A stretch of 55,708 nucleotides of DNA, taken from contig NZ_BDBY01000065.1 in assembly GCF_001613225.1 (NCBI RefSeq), forward strand, positions 1 to 55,708, given 5' to 3'. The notes beneath the pieces were generated by a model that searched no databases, was not told where the DNA came from, and was given only the letters and a program-made list of their open reading frames with translations. Position 1 is the first letter of the stretch; every line of letters begins with the position of its first letter. The DNA comes from Nocardia pseudovaccinii NBRC 100343. GTDB taxonomy: Bacteria; Actinomycetota; Actinomycetes; Mycobacteriales; Mycobacteriaceae. The position numbers and the translations under genes are program-made. Positions 16,647-26,640 of the stretch are shown here, piece by piece.

Positions 16647-18419
16647 TCAGATCTCGATCGGCGGGCCGTGGTCGATGGCGCCGGGCGGGCCCGGGACCAC
16701 GTACCGGGGGACGTCGATGCTCGGCTGCGCGCACTCCGCACCCGCGGCGTCGAATCCGGAATCGTCCTGTTCCGACACCAGGCCCGGGTCGTATCCGCGA
16801 GCCGCGGCAATGCCTTCACGCTGCTCATTGGTGACGTATGGGGTCAATGGGCAGGAGACCGGTGTCCCGGCGACCGAAGCGGCCAGTTCGACCCGGTCAC
16901 CGCCGGAGGGCATGGCCATCGCGGCCAGCACGGCGGCACCGGCCACCGCAGGCGCGCCGAACAACTTGCCCCAGCGCTTACCCTTGCGCGGTTTGTCCGC
17001 GTCATCGTCGGATTCGTGCGGATGCCACTCCGACTGCGGCGGTTGGTCCTGCGACGGCTGGTAGGGACCGCGCGGACCCGGCGGCGGCGGTCCCTGGGGC
17101 CCGGGAGGCCGACCGATGACGCTGGGCCGCTGTTCGTCCGGATACTGCCCGGGCGGGCGGGTGAATCGGCTACCCAGCTCGGCGAGGTTCGGCGGCAAGG
17201 ACTCCCGGCTGACCCGGGTGGTCGGCTCCTCCCCCGTAGGCTCGGTCGACGGTTGCACGGTCGGATATCCGGGCCCGTACTGAACCACCGGCGGCTGCGA
17301 CTGCGCGGCCTCGCGCTGTCCGTGCCCCTGCTCCGGCCGAACCGGCCCTTGCTCGGGACGCCCCTGCCCCACCTGCTCCGAACGAGACGGCTGCGACGTC
17401 TCGGCCTGCCGCTGCGCCGACAACGCCTGTGCTTGCGCGGCCTCCACCTGCCGCTGCACCGAAAGCGCCTGCTGCTGTGCCGATTCGGCCTGATACTGCG
17501 TCGGCTCCACCTGCCGCACCCGCGGCGGCGGCGCGGGCTCGGCATGCCGTCCCGCCGACTCCGGCTCACCGTTCTCGTTATCTGTCACCAGCAGATGCGA
17601 GGCCCCGAGCACCAGCGCGTGCATCGGGTGATCGGCCACGTGCAACCGGTGCCCGAGATGGTTCTGGAACGCCAAGCGCAGCGCGTCGTTGAAGCAGACA
17701 TTGCCGGACAGCAGCACCGTCGAGGTGTCCGCGCCGATCGAGCGGGCCGCGGCCATCACCTCGATCACCACATTGTCGGCCGAACGCGCATCGCGCATGG
17801 CCTCCGCGGTGACCGGCACGTCGACCGATTCGGTCGGCTGCTCATCGTCGCCGTGCACCGCGACGACCAGCATCGTCCGCCCGTCGGAGTACACCCCGGT
17901 CGCGCCGATGCCGTGTGGATTGCGATCGTCCGGGGACCGCACCAGACCGAGCGCACGCACATATCCGGACAGCGCAACACTTTCCGGCAGCGGTTCGACC
18001 GTGACGTCCAGCCGCTCGACCAGGTCGACGTACACATCGACCTTCGCGTCGGGCCAGCCGTCCGGGAACGGCAGCGCGACCAGGTCCGGTTTGCCGCGCA
18101 GATATTTGCCGATGGCCGCGAGCGGGTTGTACATGCGGGCACGAAAGACCAGCTCGGCGGGCCAGGTCGCACCGGCCACCACGATCTGCGGATGGCCGAG
18201 GATGTCGCGCACGTCGGCGATCGCCATCCCCAGATCCGGCCGCTGCCGCTCCACTCCGGCGGTATGCAGCCGACCCGACGAATCCGCCAGCAGATATGCC
18301 GGCGGCGTGTATGTACCTTCTACCTGCACGGGCCGGATCGGTGTCCCACCGCCGCCCGCGGCAACGGACACCACATCCCATCCGAGATGTACTGCCCCAA
18401 CTCGCACCGTCACAGGCAT
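16647..18419 (-). CDS. T7SS-associated membrane protein with Hsp70-like N-domain
   Basis: The 590-residue protein has an N-terminal domain (about 1-285) resembling a degenerate Hsp70/actin ATPase. The segment LSGNVCFNDALRLAFQNHLG, then VLGASHL, matches the C-lobe of such proteins, while a canonical DLGTT loop is not seen. Residues about 300-345 contain a repeated Gln/Ala unit (QQQALSVQRQVEA, QAQALSAQRQAET), followed by a Pro/Gln-rich linker to about 480. One transmembrane helix lies near 500 (APAVAGAAVLAAMAM). A short outer domain with two Cys follows. The layout recalls Rv3446c-type ESX-4 proteins, and the gene at 36885 has the same plan. It lies 144 bases upstream of rplM on the same strand. 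Function unknown. Confidence 0.65.
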   Translation of the reverse strand: MPVTVRVGAVHLGWDVVSVAAGGGGTPIRPVQVEGTYTPPAYLLADSSGRLHTAGVERQRPDLGMAIADVRDILGHPQIVVAGATWPAELVFRARMYNPLAAIGKYLRGKPDLVALPFPDGWPDAKVDVYVDLVERLDVTVEPLPESVALSGYVRALGLVRSPDDRNPHGIGATGVYSDGRTMLVVAVHGDDEQPTESVDVPVTAEAMRDARSADNVVIEVMAAARSIGADTSTVLLSGNVCFNDALRLAFQNHLGHRLHVADHPMHALVLGASHLLVTDNENGEPESAGRHAEPAPPPRVRQVEPTQYQAESAQQQALSVQRQVEAAQAQALSAQRQAETSQPSRSEQVGQGRPEQGPVRPEQGHGQREAAQSQPPVVQYGPGYPTVQPSTEPTGEEPTTRVSRESLPPNLAELGSRFTRPPGQYPDEQRPSVIGRPPGPQGPPPPGPRGPYQPSQDQPPQSEWHPHESDDDADKPRKGKRWGKLFGAPAVAGAAVLAAMAMPSGGDRVELAASVAGTPVSCPLTPYVTNEQREGIAAARGYDPGLVSEQDDSGFDAAGAECAQPSIDVPRYVVPGPPGAIDHGPPIEI

Positions 18420-18483
18420 AAGTGTGCCTGCTGCGCGAGCGACATGCTCACCACATCCGGTGAGAGCCCGCCTGAGCGGCGCC

Positions 18484-21039
18484 TCACGCGTTCGACTTCC
18501 GCAACCGCAGCCGACGCCAGGTGATGATCGCCAATACCGCGGTTATCGCGACGAGCAGGCCGATATCGAGATACCAGATATTCGGCTCGTGCTTCCAGAG
18601 CGCGTCGGGTTGCGCGTTGGCGAACAGTGTCCGAATATCCACCGTCGACGCCCCGGCCGCATAACCCCACCGTGACGGGAACAGCCACGAGACCTGCTCG
18701 AGCACCACCCGGTCGGTCACCGGAATCAGGCCGCCCGCCATGACCAGCTGGACCATGATCATCACCACGAGCATCGGCATGACCTGCTCGTTGGACTTCG
18801 CAAGACTGGACAGCAGCAGGCCGAAAACCACGCAGCACACCGCGGTCAACGCGATATCGAGATAGAGCTCGGCAGGCCCGTTCGGGATCACCGAACCCTC
18901 CAGCGGCGGCTTCTTGCCGACCAGCGTGATGCCGACCAGCACCGCCGCCTGCAGGAACGCGGTAATGCTGAACACCGCGATCTTGGCGAGCAGATACGCC
19001 GAGGGCAGCAGCCCGACCGCGCGCTCGCGATAGAAGATGGTGCGCTCACCGACCAGATCACGCACGGTCAGCGTGGACCCCATGAAGCAGGCGCCCAGGA
19101 TCAACACGACAAGCAGTTGCTGCGTCTCACTGCCTCCGGACGGGACGAAGAGCACCTCGTTGCCGCTCTGCACTTGCTCCAACGGACCGCTCTGGAAACC
19201 GTTGCTGCCCGGCACCACCAGCGACAGCGCACCGAGGATAAAGGGCAGGATCACGAGGAAGGCCAGGTAACCGCGGTCGGCGAAGATCAATCGCACCTGC
19301 CGTCGCGCCAAGGTGGAGAACTGCTTGGCGCGCCCGGATTGCGGCGGGCTGCCCGCCGAGCCCTGCCGTGGCGGCGCGGGCGGTGGCGGCGGTGGCGCGA
19401 AGGCCAGCCTGGACCGGTACGCGGCGAATGCCTGATCCGGATTCGCGGCGACCCGTCCGAAGATTTCCGCCCAGTCACTGGTCCCCATGGCCGCGCCGAC
19501 GCTGGCCGGATGACCGCAGAAGGCCGTCTTGCCACCGGGTGCGAGCAACAGCACCTGATCACACATGTCCAGGCAGGCCACCGAGTGGGTGACCACGATG
19601 ACGGTGCGCCCGGCATCGGCCAGCTCGCGCAGCATCGTCATCACCTGACGGTCCAGCGCCGGATCCAGACCCGAGGTCGGTTCGTCCAGGATCAGCAGCG
19701 ACGGACCGGTGAGCAGTTCCAGCGCCACCGACGCGCGCTTGCGCTGACCGCCGGAGAGCCGGTCCACCCTGGTCTCGGCATGTTCGGTGAGCGAAAGTTC
19801 TTTCAGCACACCGTCGATCACCTGCTGGCGGTCGGCCTTCGAGTTGTCCGGCGGCAGTCGAAGTTCGGCGGCATAGCCGAGAGCTTGACGCACGGTCAGC
19901 TGACGGTGCAGCACATCGTCCTGCGGCACCATGCCGATGCGGGAACGCAGCGCCTCGTATTCGGCATGCAGATTGCGACCTTCGAAGGTGACCACACCGC
20001 CGGAGGGCTGTGTGCTGCCCGCGATCAATTTCGACAGCGTCGATTTGCCCGCACCGGAAGGTCCGATGAGCGCGGTGAGCGTGCCCCGACCCGCCTGCAT
20101 ATTCACATCGACGAGCAGCTGCTTGTTGCCCTCGACGGTGAATCCGACGCCGTGCACGTGCAGGCCCTGTTCGGCGACCGGCTTCTGCCGATGCACCAAT
20201 GTGCCCTGCTGGACGACGAAGTCGATATTGCCGATGGTGATGATGTCGCGCTCGCGCAGCACCGTGCGCTGTTCGCGACGGCCGTTGACGAAGGTGCCGT
20301 TGGCCGAGCCGAGGTCCTCGATGGTCAGACCCTCGGAGTCCGCGACCAGTCGGGCGTGCTTGCGCGAGGCCAGCGGATCGTTGACGACGATCTGATTGTC
20401 CGAGGTACGACCGATATTCAGCCCGCCGGGCGGCAGGCGGTCGGCCCTGGCAATCGGCGCGGTGGACGGGCGGGTGCGGACCGGCGGCAGCATCGAGGTG
20501 TCGGCCTTGAAGGTCATATTGACGTTCGGCTGCTGTGGTTGGGCGGGCGGTTGCTGCTGGGGCTGCGGCTGCGAAGGGGGTTGCTCCGGCCGTTGCTGTT
20601 GCGGACGCTGCTGGGACGGCGGCGGCGCCTGCGGTGTCCGTCGCGGATGCTGATAACCCGGTGGCACAGACGACTGCGGTTGTGACGGTGGTTGCGCCGC
20701 AGGCGGCCGGTGCGGCCGGGCCGACGGCGTCGCGGGCAGCAGATGCAATAGCGGCCCACTGATCGCATCACCGAGCCGAACCTGCGTCGGCCGATTGATC
20801 GGCACCGGCTGACTCAACCGCCGCGCATCCACGAAAACGCCGTTGGTGCTGCCATTGTCGGTGAGTACCCAGCTGTTCCCCTGCCAGGCGAGCGTCGCAT
20901 GCACCCGCGAGACCAGCGGGCTGTCCACGAACAACGTCACTTCCGGTGCGCGGCCCATCGTGACCTGTTGATTCGAATCGAAGACCCGTTCGGTTCCATC
21001 ATGGCGCACGGTGATGGTCTGCGCCCCCGGTAAAGACAT
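18484..21039 (-). CDS. Double-FHA ABC exporter (Rv1747-like)
   Basis: The 851-residue protein is a half-transporter with two phosphothreonine-binding FHA domains, the architecture of M. tuberculosis Rv1747, a PknF substrate. FHA1 (about 10-100) has MGRAPE, SRVHATL and GSTNGVFV. A Pro/Gln-rich linker follows to about 190. FHA2 (about 210-285) has IGRTSDN, SRKHARL and GSANGTFVNG. The ATPase (about 300-530) has Walker A GPSGAGKST, signature LSGGQRKR and LLILDEPTSGLD. Six membrane segments of ABC-2 type occupy 590-850. It lies 64 bases upstream of the Hsp70-like gene, possibly in one unit. A PknF-like kinase is encoded at 34171. The exported substrate is not known here. Confidence 0.9.
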   Translation of the reverse strand: MSLPGAQTITVRHDGTERVFDSNQQVTMGRAPEVTLFVDSPLVSRVHATLAWQGNSWVLTDNGSTNGVFVDARRLSQPVPINRPTQVRLGDAISGPLLHLLPATPSARPHRPPAAQPPSQPQSSVPPGYQHPRRTPQAPPPSQQRPQQQRPEQPPSQPQPQQQPPAQPQQPNVNMTFKADTSMLPPVRTRPSTAPIARADRLPPGGLNIGRTSDNQIVVNDPLASRKHARLVADSEGLTIEDLGSANGTFVNGRREQRTVLRERDIITIGNIDFVVQQGTLVHRQKPVAEQGLHVHGVGFTVEGNKQLLVDVNMQAGRGTLTALIGPSGAGKSTLSKLIAGSTQPSGGVVTFEGRNLHAEYEALRSRIGMVPQDDVLHRQLTVRQALGYAAELRLPPDNSKADRQQVIDGVLKELSLTEHAETRVDRLSGGQRKRASVALELLTGPSLLILDEPTSGLDPALDRQVMTMLRELADAGRTVIVVTHSVACLDMCDQVLLLAPGGKTAFCGHPASVGAAMGTSDWAEIFGRVAANPDQAFAAYRSRLAFAPPPPPPAPPRQGSAGSPPQSGRAKQFSTLARRQVRLIFADRGYLAFLVILPFILGALSLVVPGSNGFQSGPLEQVQSGNEVLFVPSGGSETQQLLVVLILGACFMGSTLTVRDLVGERTIFYRERAVGLLPSAYLLAKIAVFSITAFLQAAVLVGITLVGKKPPLEGSVIPNGPAELYLDIALTAVCCVVFGLLLSSLAKSNEQVMPMLVVMIMVQLVMAGGLIPVTDRVVLEQVSWLFPSRWGYAAGASTVDIRTLFANAQPDALWKHEPNIWYLDIGLLVAITAVLAIITWRRLRLRKSNA

Positions 21040-21147
21040 GCAGCGGATACTATTCCATCACCCGGACTTCGGCGGTGCCCCCGATGCGCCTTTATGCCCC
21101 GATCCGGAGACCGTTATGAACGTGCGACCGGCCGACTAGGGGGAGCC

Positions 21148-22593
21148 TTGCCGAAACTCCGAACGACCGCAGTCATTGCCGCAGCACTGTGCGTAATCGC
21201 AATGTTGGCGGGCTGCACTCGCGCGGTGCACGGTCGAGCGGTTTCGGTCTACGACGATCCGTTCAAGGTCGCCGGACTGCCCACCACGAACGGTCCGAGC
21301 GGACCGCGCGACGGCGTCCCCGACAGCTCGCTCACCGCGGTGAACGGCGACAGCGGCGAGGTGGATGCCCTGGCGCTCAACGCGATCGATGATATCCAGA
21401 CATACTGGCGTGCGGAATACAGCAAGGACTTCGACGGCGAATTCAAGCCGGTCGACAAGCTGATCTCCTGGAGCGCGAAGGCGCCGCGCACCCAGGCGCT
21501 CGAATTCTGCAGGGAATCCACCTATCACCTGGTGAACGCGGCCTACTGCCGACTGGACAACTCGATCGGCTGGGACCGCTCGGTGCTGTTGCCGACGATC
21601 GAGGACACCTTCGGCAAGATGGCCGTGATCATGGTGCTCGCCCATGAATACGGACACGCCATCCAGACACTGGCGAAAATCGTGCAGGCGAAGGACCCGG
21701 TGATCGTCAAGGAGCAGCAGGCGGACTGCTTCTCTGGTGCGTTCATTCGCCATGTGGCAGAAGGCAAATCCAAGCACTTCACCATCAATACCTCCGACGG
21801 CCTGAACTCGGTGCTGGCCGCGACCGTCGCCATTCGGGACTCCAATCCGGATGATCCCGAGAGCGTGCACGGGTCGGCATTCGAGCGGGTCACGGCGGTG
21901 CAGATCGGCTTCACCGATGGCCCGAAGGCGTGCAAAGCCATTGATATGCATGAGATCGAGCGCCGCCGCGGCAATTTGCCGCAGAGCTTCAAGGACGATC
22001 CCGGCCATGGTGAGAATCCGATCGACAAGGACAGTCTGATCGAGCTCAGCAAGGCACTCGCCGCGATCCTGCCGCTGAAGCAGGCGCCGACCTACGACTA
22101 CTCCGGCGCGAAGATCGACTGCAAGAACGGCGTTGCCACACCCCCGGTTTCGTATTGTCCGGCCAAGAACACCATCGCGACCGATGTGCCCGCGCTTGCG
22201 CAGCGCGGCACCTCCGATGCCGATGACAATGATCCGTTGCCGCTCAAGGTGACCGGCGACTACAACGGCTACATCGTCTTCATTTCGCGCTACACCCTGG
22301 CCGTGCAGCAGAGCAACGGCGAGCAACTCGTCGGCGCCAAGACCGGATTGCGTGCGGCCTGCCTGTCGGGCGTGGTCACCGGCAAGCTCGCGCAACCGGG
22401 ACGGACCCAGGCCCAAGGCGATATCGTCTTGGCCGCAGGCGATCTAGACGAGGCGGTCTCCGGACTACTGGCCGACGGGCTAGCGGCCAGCGATATCGAG
22501 GGCAAGACCATACCGAGTGGGTTCTCCAGGGTCGACGCGTTCCGCGCCGGGGTGCTCAACGGCGAACACACGTGCATGTCGCGATATTCCTGA
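21148..22593 (+). CDS. Putative neutral zinc metallopeptidase lipoprotein
   Basis: The protein of about 481 residues is exported and lipid-anchored. A signal peptide ends in MLAGC (Cys23). The zinc motif HEYGH is at residues 166-170 (LAHEYGHAIQ), followed by the QQADCFSGAF segment that supplies the third ligand in YpfJ/neutral metallopeptidase proteins. The C-terminal half has several Cys and no recognised domain. I chose TTG 21148 because AGGGGGAG stands just before it and the signal peptide then begins LPKLRTT. The upstream ATG at 21094 would add 18 unlikely residues. It is divergent from the FHA exporter and converges on the FHA protein. Substrate unknown. Confidence 0.8.
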   Translation: MPKLRTTAVIAAALCVIAMLAGCTRAVHGRAVSVYDDPFKVAGLPTTNGPSGPRDGVPDSSLTAVNGDSGEVDALALNAIDDIQTYWRAEYSKDFDGEFKPVDKLISWSAKAPRTQALEFCRESTYHLVNAAYCRLDNSIGWDRSVLLPTIEDTFGKMAVIMVLAHEYGHAIQTLAKIVQAKDPVIVKEQQADCFSGAFIRHVAEGKSKHFTINTSDGLNSVLAATVAIRDSNPDDPESVHGSAFERVTAVQIGFTDGPKACKAIDMHEIERRRGNLPQSFKDDPGHGENPIDKDSLIELSKALAAILPLKQAPTYDYSGAKIDCKNGVATPPVSYCPAKNTIATDVPALAQRGTSDADDNDPLPLKVTGDYNGYIVFISRYTLAVQQSNGEQLVGAKTGLRAACLSGVVTGKLAQPGRTQAQGDIVLAAGDLDEAVSGLLADGLAASDIEGKTIPSGFSRVDAFRAGVLNGEHTCMSRYS

Positions 22594-22598
22594 GTAGG

Positions 22599-23921
22599 TC
22601 AGCCGAACGGCGGGGGTGCGGCTGGTTCGAATCGCAGAACTCGGTTGCCGATCATGATTTCGGTGCCGGGTATCAGGCCCATCGGCTGGTGGGGTGGTAG
22701 GCGGATCCAGTCGCGGTAACCGGGCAGGCGGGTGCGGGTGCCATTGGTGGAACCGCGATCCACCAGGGACACATCCCAATTCACCAGCAGCACCTCGGCG
22801 TGCGCGCGGGACATGCCGCCCGAGGAATCCTCGACCTTCAACGGCACCATGCCCCGGCGGGCCTGTTCGGAATGTTCCGGATCGCGGCCGAGGACCGCGT
22901 CCGCGGCCAGCATGTAGGTCATGCCGTCGTCCAGGACCAGCATGCCCAGCGGCGGGCGGACCACCTCGATCAGCTGCTGCGTCTGATCCACCGGCATCCC
23001 GCAGACCGTGCAGAACGCCGAGCGCGGATCGCTGGGATGCGCACGCGCGCACTTGAATCCCAGCACCTTGACGGTGAGCGCGGTGGCCTTCGCGGTGGCC
23101 TCCAGCCTGCGCTGCAGATCCGGATCCGGGCGCGGGGCCGGATTGGTGCCACCCATTTGGGTCGGCGCGTGATGCGGGTCGACCGGTTCCTGCCCCTGAA
23201 CCGAATCGAGCATCGCGGTAGAGGCGCGGGTCTCGGTCAGATGTTCGGCCTCGAGCTGCGGTTCGGGCTCGGGACGCTGGGTCGGTCCCGAGTCGATGCG
23301 CGCGGTCGGCGGTGGAGGCGCGTGCTCCGATCGCGCCGGTTCGGACCGGCCGCGCACCGCGTCCGACCAGACGATCGCGCCGCCCGCCTGTGCGATCCCC
23401 TCGACCAACCAGCCGATCCCCCGCTCTGCGGGCACATCCGGAATACGGCCCTTGGGGTCATCGACGAAGAGCGCGACCGCACGCGCGGGCACCGATGCGA
23501 CCCGGTCCACCGTGAAGGCAGCATCACTGCCCCGATAGCGCTCGACCGTTCCGTCACCGGCGAGCACCGCGGTGACCGCACCGTGCAGGAAGATCGCCAC
23601 CCCGCCGGTCTCGGCCGCGGACAGGATCCCGAAATCGATTGGCGCACCGGGACTGATCCGCTCGGCATGCGTCATCAGCCAGCGGGTTGCCGCCCGCGCG
23701 ACCAGTGCGCCCGGCCCCTCCGGGTGCTGTTCGGCGGCGTCGCGCACGAGTTCGGCCAGCGATTCCAGTGCGATAACGGCGGGTGCGTCCGGAGTCGGGC
23801 GCGCATGCCCACGATGTGCGACGACCACCACCGCACCCGCGACCCGGGCGACGGCGTGACCTCCGACAACGACCTCAACCTGCCGATCCTTCAACAGTAT
23901 CGGCCTTCCGGAGGTGCGCAT
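22599..23921 (-). CDS. FHA-domain protein with Cys motif
   Basis: The protein of about 440 residues is cytosolic. Its C-terminus is an FHA domain (about 340-435) with LGRDPEHS, SRAHAEVL and GSTNGT, so it should bind phosphothreonine. Ahead of it is a Cys motif, FKCARAHPSDPRSAFCTVCG, that could bind zinc. The N-terminal 200 residues are an alpha/beta domain (GVAIFLHGAVTAVLAGDG, then RAVALFVDD) that I do not assign with confidence; a PP2C-like fold is possible but catalytic Asp residues are not evident. An acidic Pro-rich linker joins the parts. The start ATG 23921 is chosen over an upstream ATG that overlaps the promoter of the lipoprotein gene. It ends five bases from the metallopeptidase gene, tail to tail. 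Confidence 0.78.
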   Translation of the reverse strand: MRTSGRPILLKDRQVEVVVGGHAVARVAGAVVVVAHRGHARPTPDAPAVIALESLAELVRDAAEQHPEGPGALVARAATRWLMTHAERISPGAPIDFGILSAAETGGVAIFLHGAVTAVLAGDGTVERYRGSDAAFTVDRVASVPARAVALFVDDPKGRIPDVPAERGIGWLVEGIAQAGGAIVWSDAVRGRSEPARSEHAPPPPTARIDSGPTQRPEPEPQLEAEHLTETRASTAMLDSVQGQEPVDPHHAPTQMGGTNPAPRPDPDLQRRLEATAKATALTVKVLGFKCARAHPSDPRSAFCTVCGMPVDQTQQLIEVVRPPLGMLVLDDGMTYMLAADAVLGRDPEHSEQARRGMVPLKVEDSSGGMSRAHAEVLLVNWDVSLVDRGSTNGTRTRLPGYRDWIRLPPHQPMGLIPGTEIMIGNRVLRFEPAAPPPFG

Positions 23922-24037
23922 TGCGGGGTCGTCGCCACATCGACAAGGGTATTGCAATCCAAGCCCTAAGGGGTCCCCCTCCCCGGCGTCCATCCGGTAA
24001 CTTCAGATGGACATCGGGAGGAACGAGGGGCCCTGTC

Positions 24038-25243
24038 ATGGTTAGGACTTCGCGCATCGCGCTCGCCGTGGCTTGTATCGCGGTGACCGGCGTGCTGGCC
24101 GGTTGCAGCGGCGTGCAGGGTACGCCGCTGGCGGCCGAGCAAGACGTGCGCAAACTGGAGGTCGGCACCTATCCGGTCGATCGGCACAAATACGACCAGG
24201 ATGCGGGCTCGAACGGGGCGCTGGTCGAGGGCATGCGAATGTCGGAGGCCGTGGTCGCCAGTTCGAAGATCGACCCGTCGCTCACCTACGGGCGCGAAGG
24301 CAAGGTGCTCAGCAGCATCGACGATGCCGTCGAACACGTCGCGTCCGCGTCCAAGCCGGTGCTGGTGAACCGCAAGTACCTCACCGGGTACGCGACCAGC
24401 GGTTCAGACAAGCCCGATCCGCCCGGTCAGACCCGGCCGTCGGCCGACACCACCGCGATCACCAACGTCGTATTCCGGTTCCCGGACGAGGCCACCGCGA
24501 AGATCGCCGCCAGGGAACTCGAAGACGCCGACATCAACATCTCACCCGACAACCGCAAACTGACGTCGAGCAAATACCCGGATGCCTATATCCACTGGCG
24601 TCCCGGCGTTGCCAATGTCGGAACCTTCATGGCGCACAAGGAGTTCGTCATCTCGCTGTTCGTCGGGCGGCCCCGCGCGGACAGTTCGGACCTGCAGAGT
24701 TGGGTCGAGAAGACACTCGACGCCCAGGTCCCCGCGTTGGATAAATTCCAGGCCACGCCGCAGGAGAAATTCAGCAGCCTGAAGGTCGACCCGGAGGGCA
24801 TGCTCGGGCGCGTAGTGGTCGCGGATCGTCGTGGGCACACCCCGAATGCCGATAACTTCGCGGTCTACGGGCCGAGTTACTTCGTGCAGTCGGCCGAGGA
24901 CGAGGCCAAGACCCAGAAGCTGGTGGACGAGGTCGGGGTCGAGCGGTTCGCCATCGTCGACAACGGCTCGGTCACCCGCGTCCGCGACTATCCGGCAGCC
25001 CAGAAGTTCATCGACGGACTGATCGACGAGGTGCGCAACACCTTCGACCCGATCGACGCACCCAAGGACGTCCCGGGTGCGAAGTGCTTGCAGCTCAACA
25101 GCAAAGGCGATCCCGAGCGGCAGTACAAGTACCGCTGCTACGTCCCGTACAAGCGGTATGTCGGTGTGGTCACCAGCGATAAGGAACCGGATGTGCGGCA
25201 GAAGGTGACCGCGCAGTACGCGCTTTTGGCCAATAGCCTCTGA
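24038..25243 (+). CDS. DUF7373-type lipoprotein, divergent member (array copy 1)
   Basis: The 401-residue lipoprotein has a good lipobox (VLAGC, Cys23) and is anchored outside the membrane. It belongs to the same family as the next seven genes: DVRKLEVGTYP after the lipobox, VVFRFPDEATAKIAA in the first half, and a C-terminal Cys pair (GAKCLQL and YRCYVPYKRYVGVV) ending AQYALLANSL. The two halves look like a duplication, with YPDAYIHW in the first and VPGAKCLQL in the second. The ATG at 24038 follows GGAGGAACGAGGGG. TAACTT at 23998 is a possible -10. It has its own transcription unit, 184 bases before the next gene. Family function is unknown. Confidence 0.8.
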   Translation: MVRTSRIALAVACIAVTGVLAGCSGVQGTPLAAEQDVRKLEVGTYPVDRHKYDQDAGSNGALVEGMRMSEAVVASSKIDPSLTYGREGKVLSSIDDAVEHVASASKPVLVNRKYLTGYATSGSDKPDPPGQTRPSADTTAITNVVFRFPDEATAKIAARELEDADINISPDNRKLTSSKYPDAYIHWRPGVANVGTFMAHKEFVISLFVGRPRADSSDLQSWVEKTLDAQVPALDKFQATPQEKFSSLKVDPEGMLGRVVVADRRGHTPNADNFAVYGPSYFVQSAEDEAKTQKLVDEVGVERFAIVDNGSVTRVRDYPAAQKFIDGLIDEVRNTFDPIDAPKDVPGAKCLQLNSKGDPERQYKYRCYVPYKRYVGVVTSDKEPDVRQKVTAQYALLANSL

Positions 25244-25377
25244 CACCTCACTGACCGCGCCTTCGACCTGCCCTGCTCGACCAACTGCGCGCTGCCCACG
25301 GCCCAAATGATCTCCCGGCCATGGGATCCCGAATCGACTGCTCGTTTTCGTCCCGATGCCGACGGTACTGCGTCGAG

Positions 25378-25383
25378 TAGGAT
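25378..25383 (+). promoter_or_regulatory. Shared -10 element GTAGGATCC, unit 1
   Basis: TAGGAT within GTAGGATCCGGC fits an actinobacterial -10 hexamer (TANNNT). It lies 45 bases before the GTG start of the lipoprotein at 25428. The same element stands before 27938 and 30385. No clear -35 is seen. Confidence 0.45.
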
Positions 25384-25427
25384 CCGGCAGAAGGGAAGCC
25401 GAATAGGGCGACGGGACAGGGGGGAAC

Positions 25428-26633
25428 GTGAGTATGCGTGGCGGGTTCGTCGCACTACTCATGGTGGGCGCCATGACGAGCGCGAGCTGTGCTGGGAGTG
25501 TGACCGGGCATCCCGGACCCGGGCTGACGCCGGTGGATCCAAGGACCCTGAATACTGGCCCCTACCAAGCCGAACCCACCGCCTACGAACCCGACATCAC
25601 CAGCGCGGCCGACGTGCGCAACGTCGAAGGGCAGCGGCTGCTCAACTATCTGACTCCCTCCTACGAGGTCGACAGCGACATCAACATCCTCGGCGACATC
25701 AAGGTGTTCTTCGATGGCAATCAGCTAGCCGAGTCGAATACTTTCCCGGAGAAGTACCGATCCGCCGCAGTCGATAACAACCTGCTGCTGGGGGTCTACG
25801 TCTCGCGGATCAACGAGAATCTCCGGAGCCGAAAGAAACTCATCATCTCGGTGCTGCGGTTTCCGACCGGCACCGCCGCGGAGAAGGCAGCCGACGATTT
25901 CGACTCGGCCACGAACTCCGATCCTGGCCGACACCAGGTTCCGATCACTGGTCATCCGGATGCCAAGGCGTCGTCACCGGATGACGTCACCGGTATTTCT
26001 TTTCTGGCTCACGGCCCTTACGTCATCATGGCGAATGTCGGCATCCCGGAACCGAATCGGGCCGCACTGACCGAAGTCATCCAGAAGACCCTGGACAAGC
26101 AGACAGCCCGGTTGGACCAGACTCAGCCCACCCCGCTCGACGATATCCTCGACCTTCCACTCGATCCGGACAGCATCATGCGGCGCGCGCTGCCCAAGGC
26201 GCCCGACTACAGCGACTCCTACATCTACGACTGGGATTTCGGCCCTTATCAACCTACCGGCGAACTGCACTTCGAACGCAACCCGGCCGAGGTCGCGAAG
26301 GCGTTCGACGCAAGCGGTGTAGATCTCGTCGCACGACGCGGCGGGGTCGTTTATCGAACCAGAGATTTGTCGGGTGCCTTCCGTCTGCAGTCCACGCTGA
26401 CCAAGGTCGGAAAGAACGACGAGGTGCTGGATCCTCCACCCGGTCTGCCCGACGCCCGGTGTGTGAAGCTCGACAAGACCGATCCGTACCGTCTCTTCGA
26501 CGGCTTGTGCGCTGTCGTGTACGGAAGATATGTCGGCGTAGTCATGTCGAAGATGCTCTCATCCGCTCGGGTGGACCAATCCCTGTATCAGCGTGCGGCC
26601 GCACAGTATTCAGTCTTGGCGAAGAGTGAGTAG
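25428..26633 (+). CDS. DUF7373-type lipoprotein, type A (array copy 2)
   Basis: The 401-residue protein starts with GTG 25428 after AGGGGGGAAC. The signal peptide ends SASC (Cys21), with Ser at -3, which is a weak lipobox. The type A hallmark follows: GHPGPGLTPVDP, then LNTGPYQAEPTAYEPD. The first half has VLRFPTGTAAEKAADDF and GHPDAKASS; the second half has GLPDARCVKL and LCAVVYGRYVGVV, which carry the Cys pair. It ends AAAQYSVLAKSE. It is largely identical to the genes at 27938 and 31622. The type B gene follows after seven bases, so the two are co-transcribed. Function unknown. Confidence 0.8.
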   Translation: MSMRGGFVALLMVGAMTSASCAGSVTGHPGPGLTPVDPRTLNTGPYQAEPTAYEPDITSAADVRNVEGQRLLNYLTPSYEVDSDINILGDIKVFFDGNQLAESNTFPEKYRSAAVDNNLLLGVYVSRINENLRSRKKLIISVLRFPTGTAAEKAADDFDSATNSDPGRHQVPITGHPDAKASSPDDVTGISFLAHGPYVIMANVGIPEPNRAALTEVIQKTLDKQTARLDQTQPTPLDDILDLPLDPDSIMRRALPKAPDYSDSYIYDWDFGPYQPTGELHFERNPAEVAKAFDASGVDLVARRGGVVYRTRDLSGAFRLQSTLTKVGKNDEVLDPPPGLPDARCVKLDKTDPYRLFDGLCAVVYGRYVGVVMSKMLSSARVDQSLYQRAAAQYSVLAKSE

Positions 26634-26640
26634 CGAGGTC

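Noticed and set aside
16668..18524. Open frame of 618 codons opposite the Hsp70-like gene
   Set aside because: It is Arg-rich and without domains, as expected for an antisense reading of GC-rich DNA.
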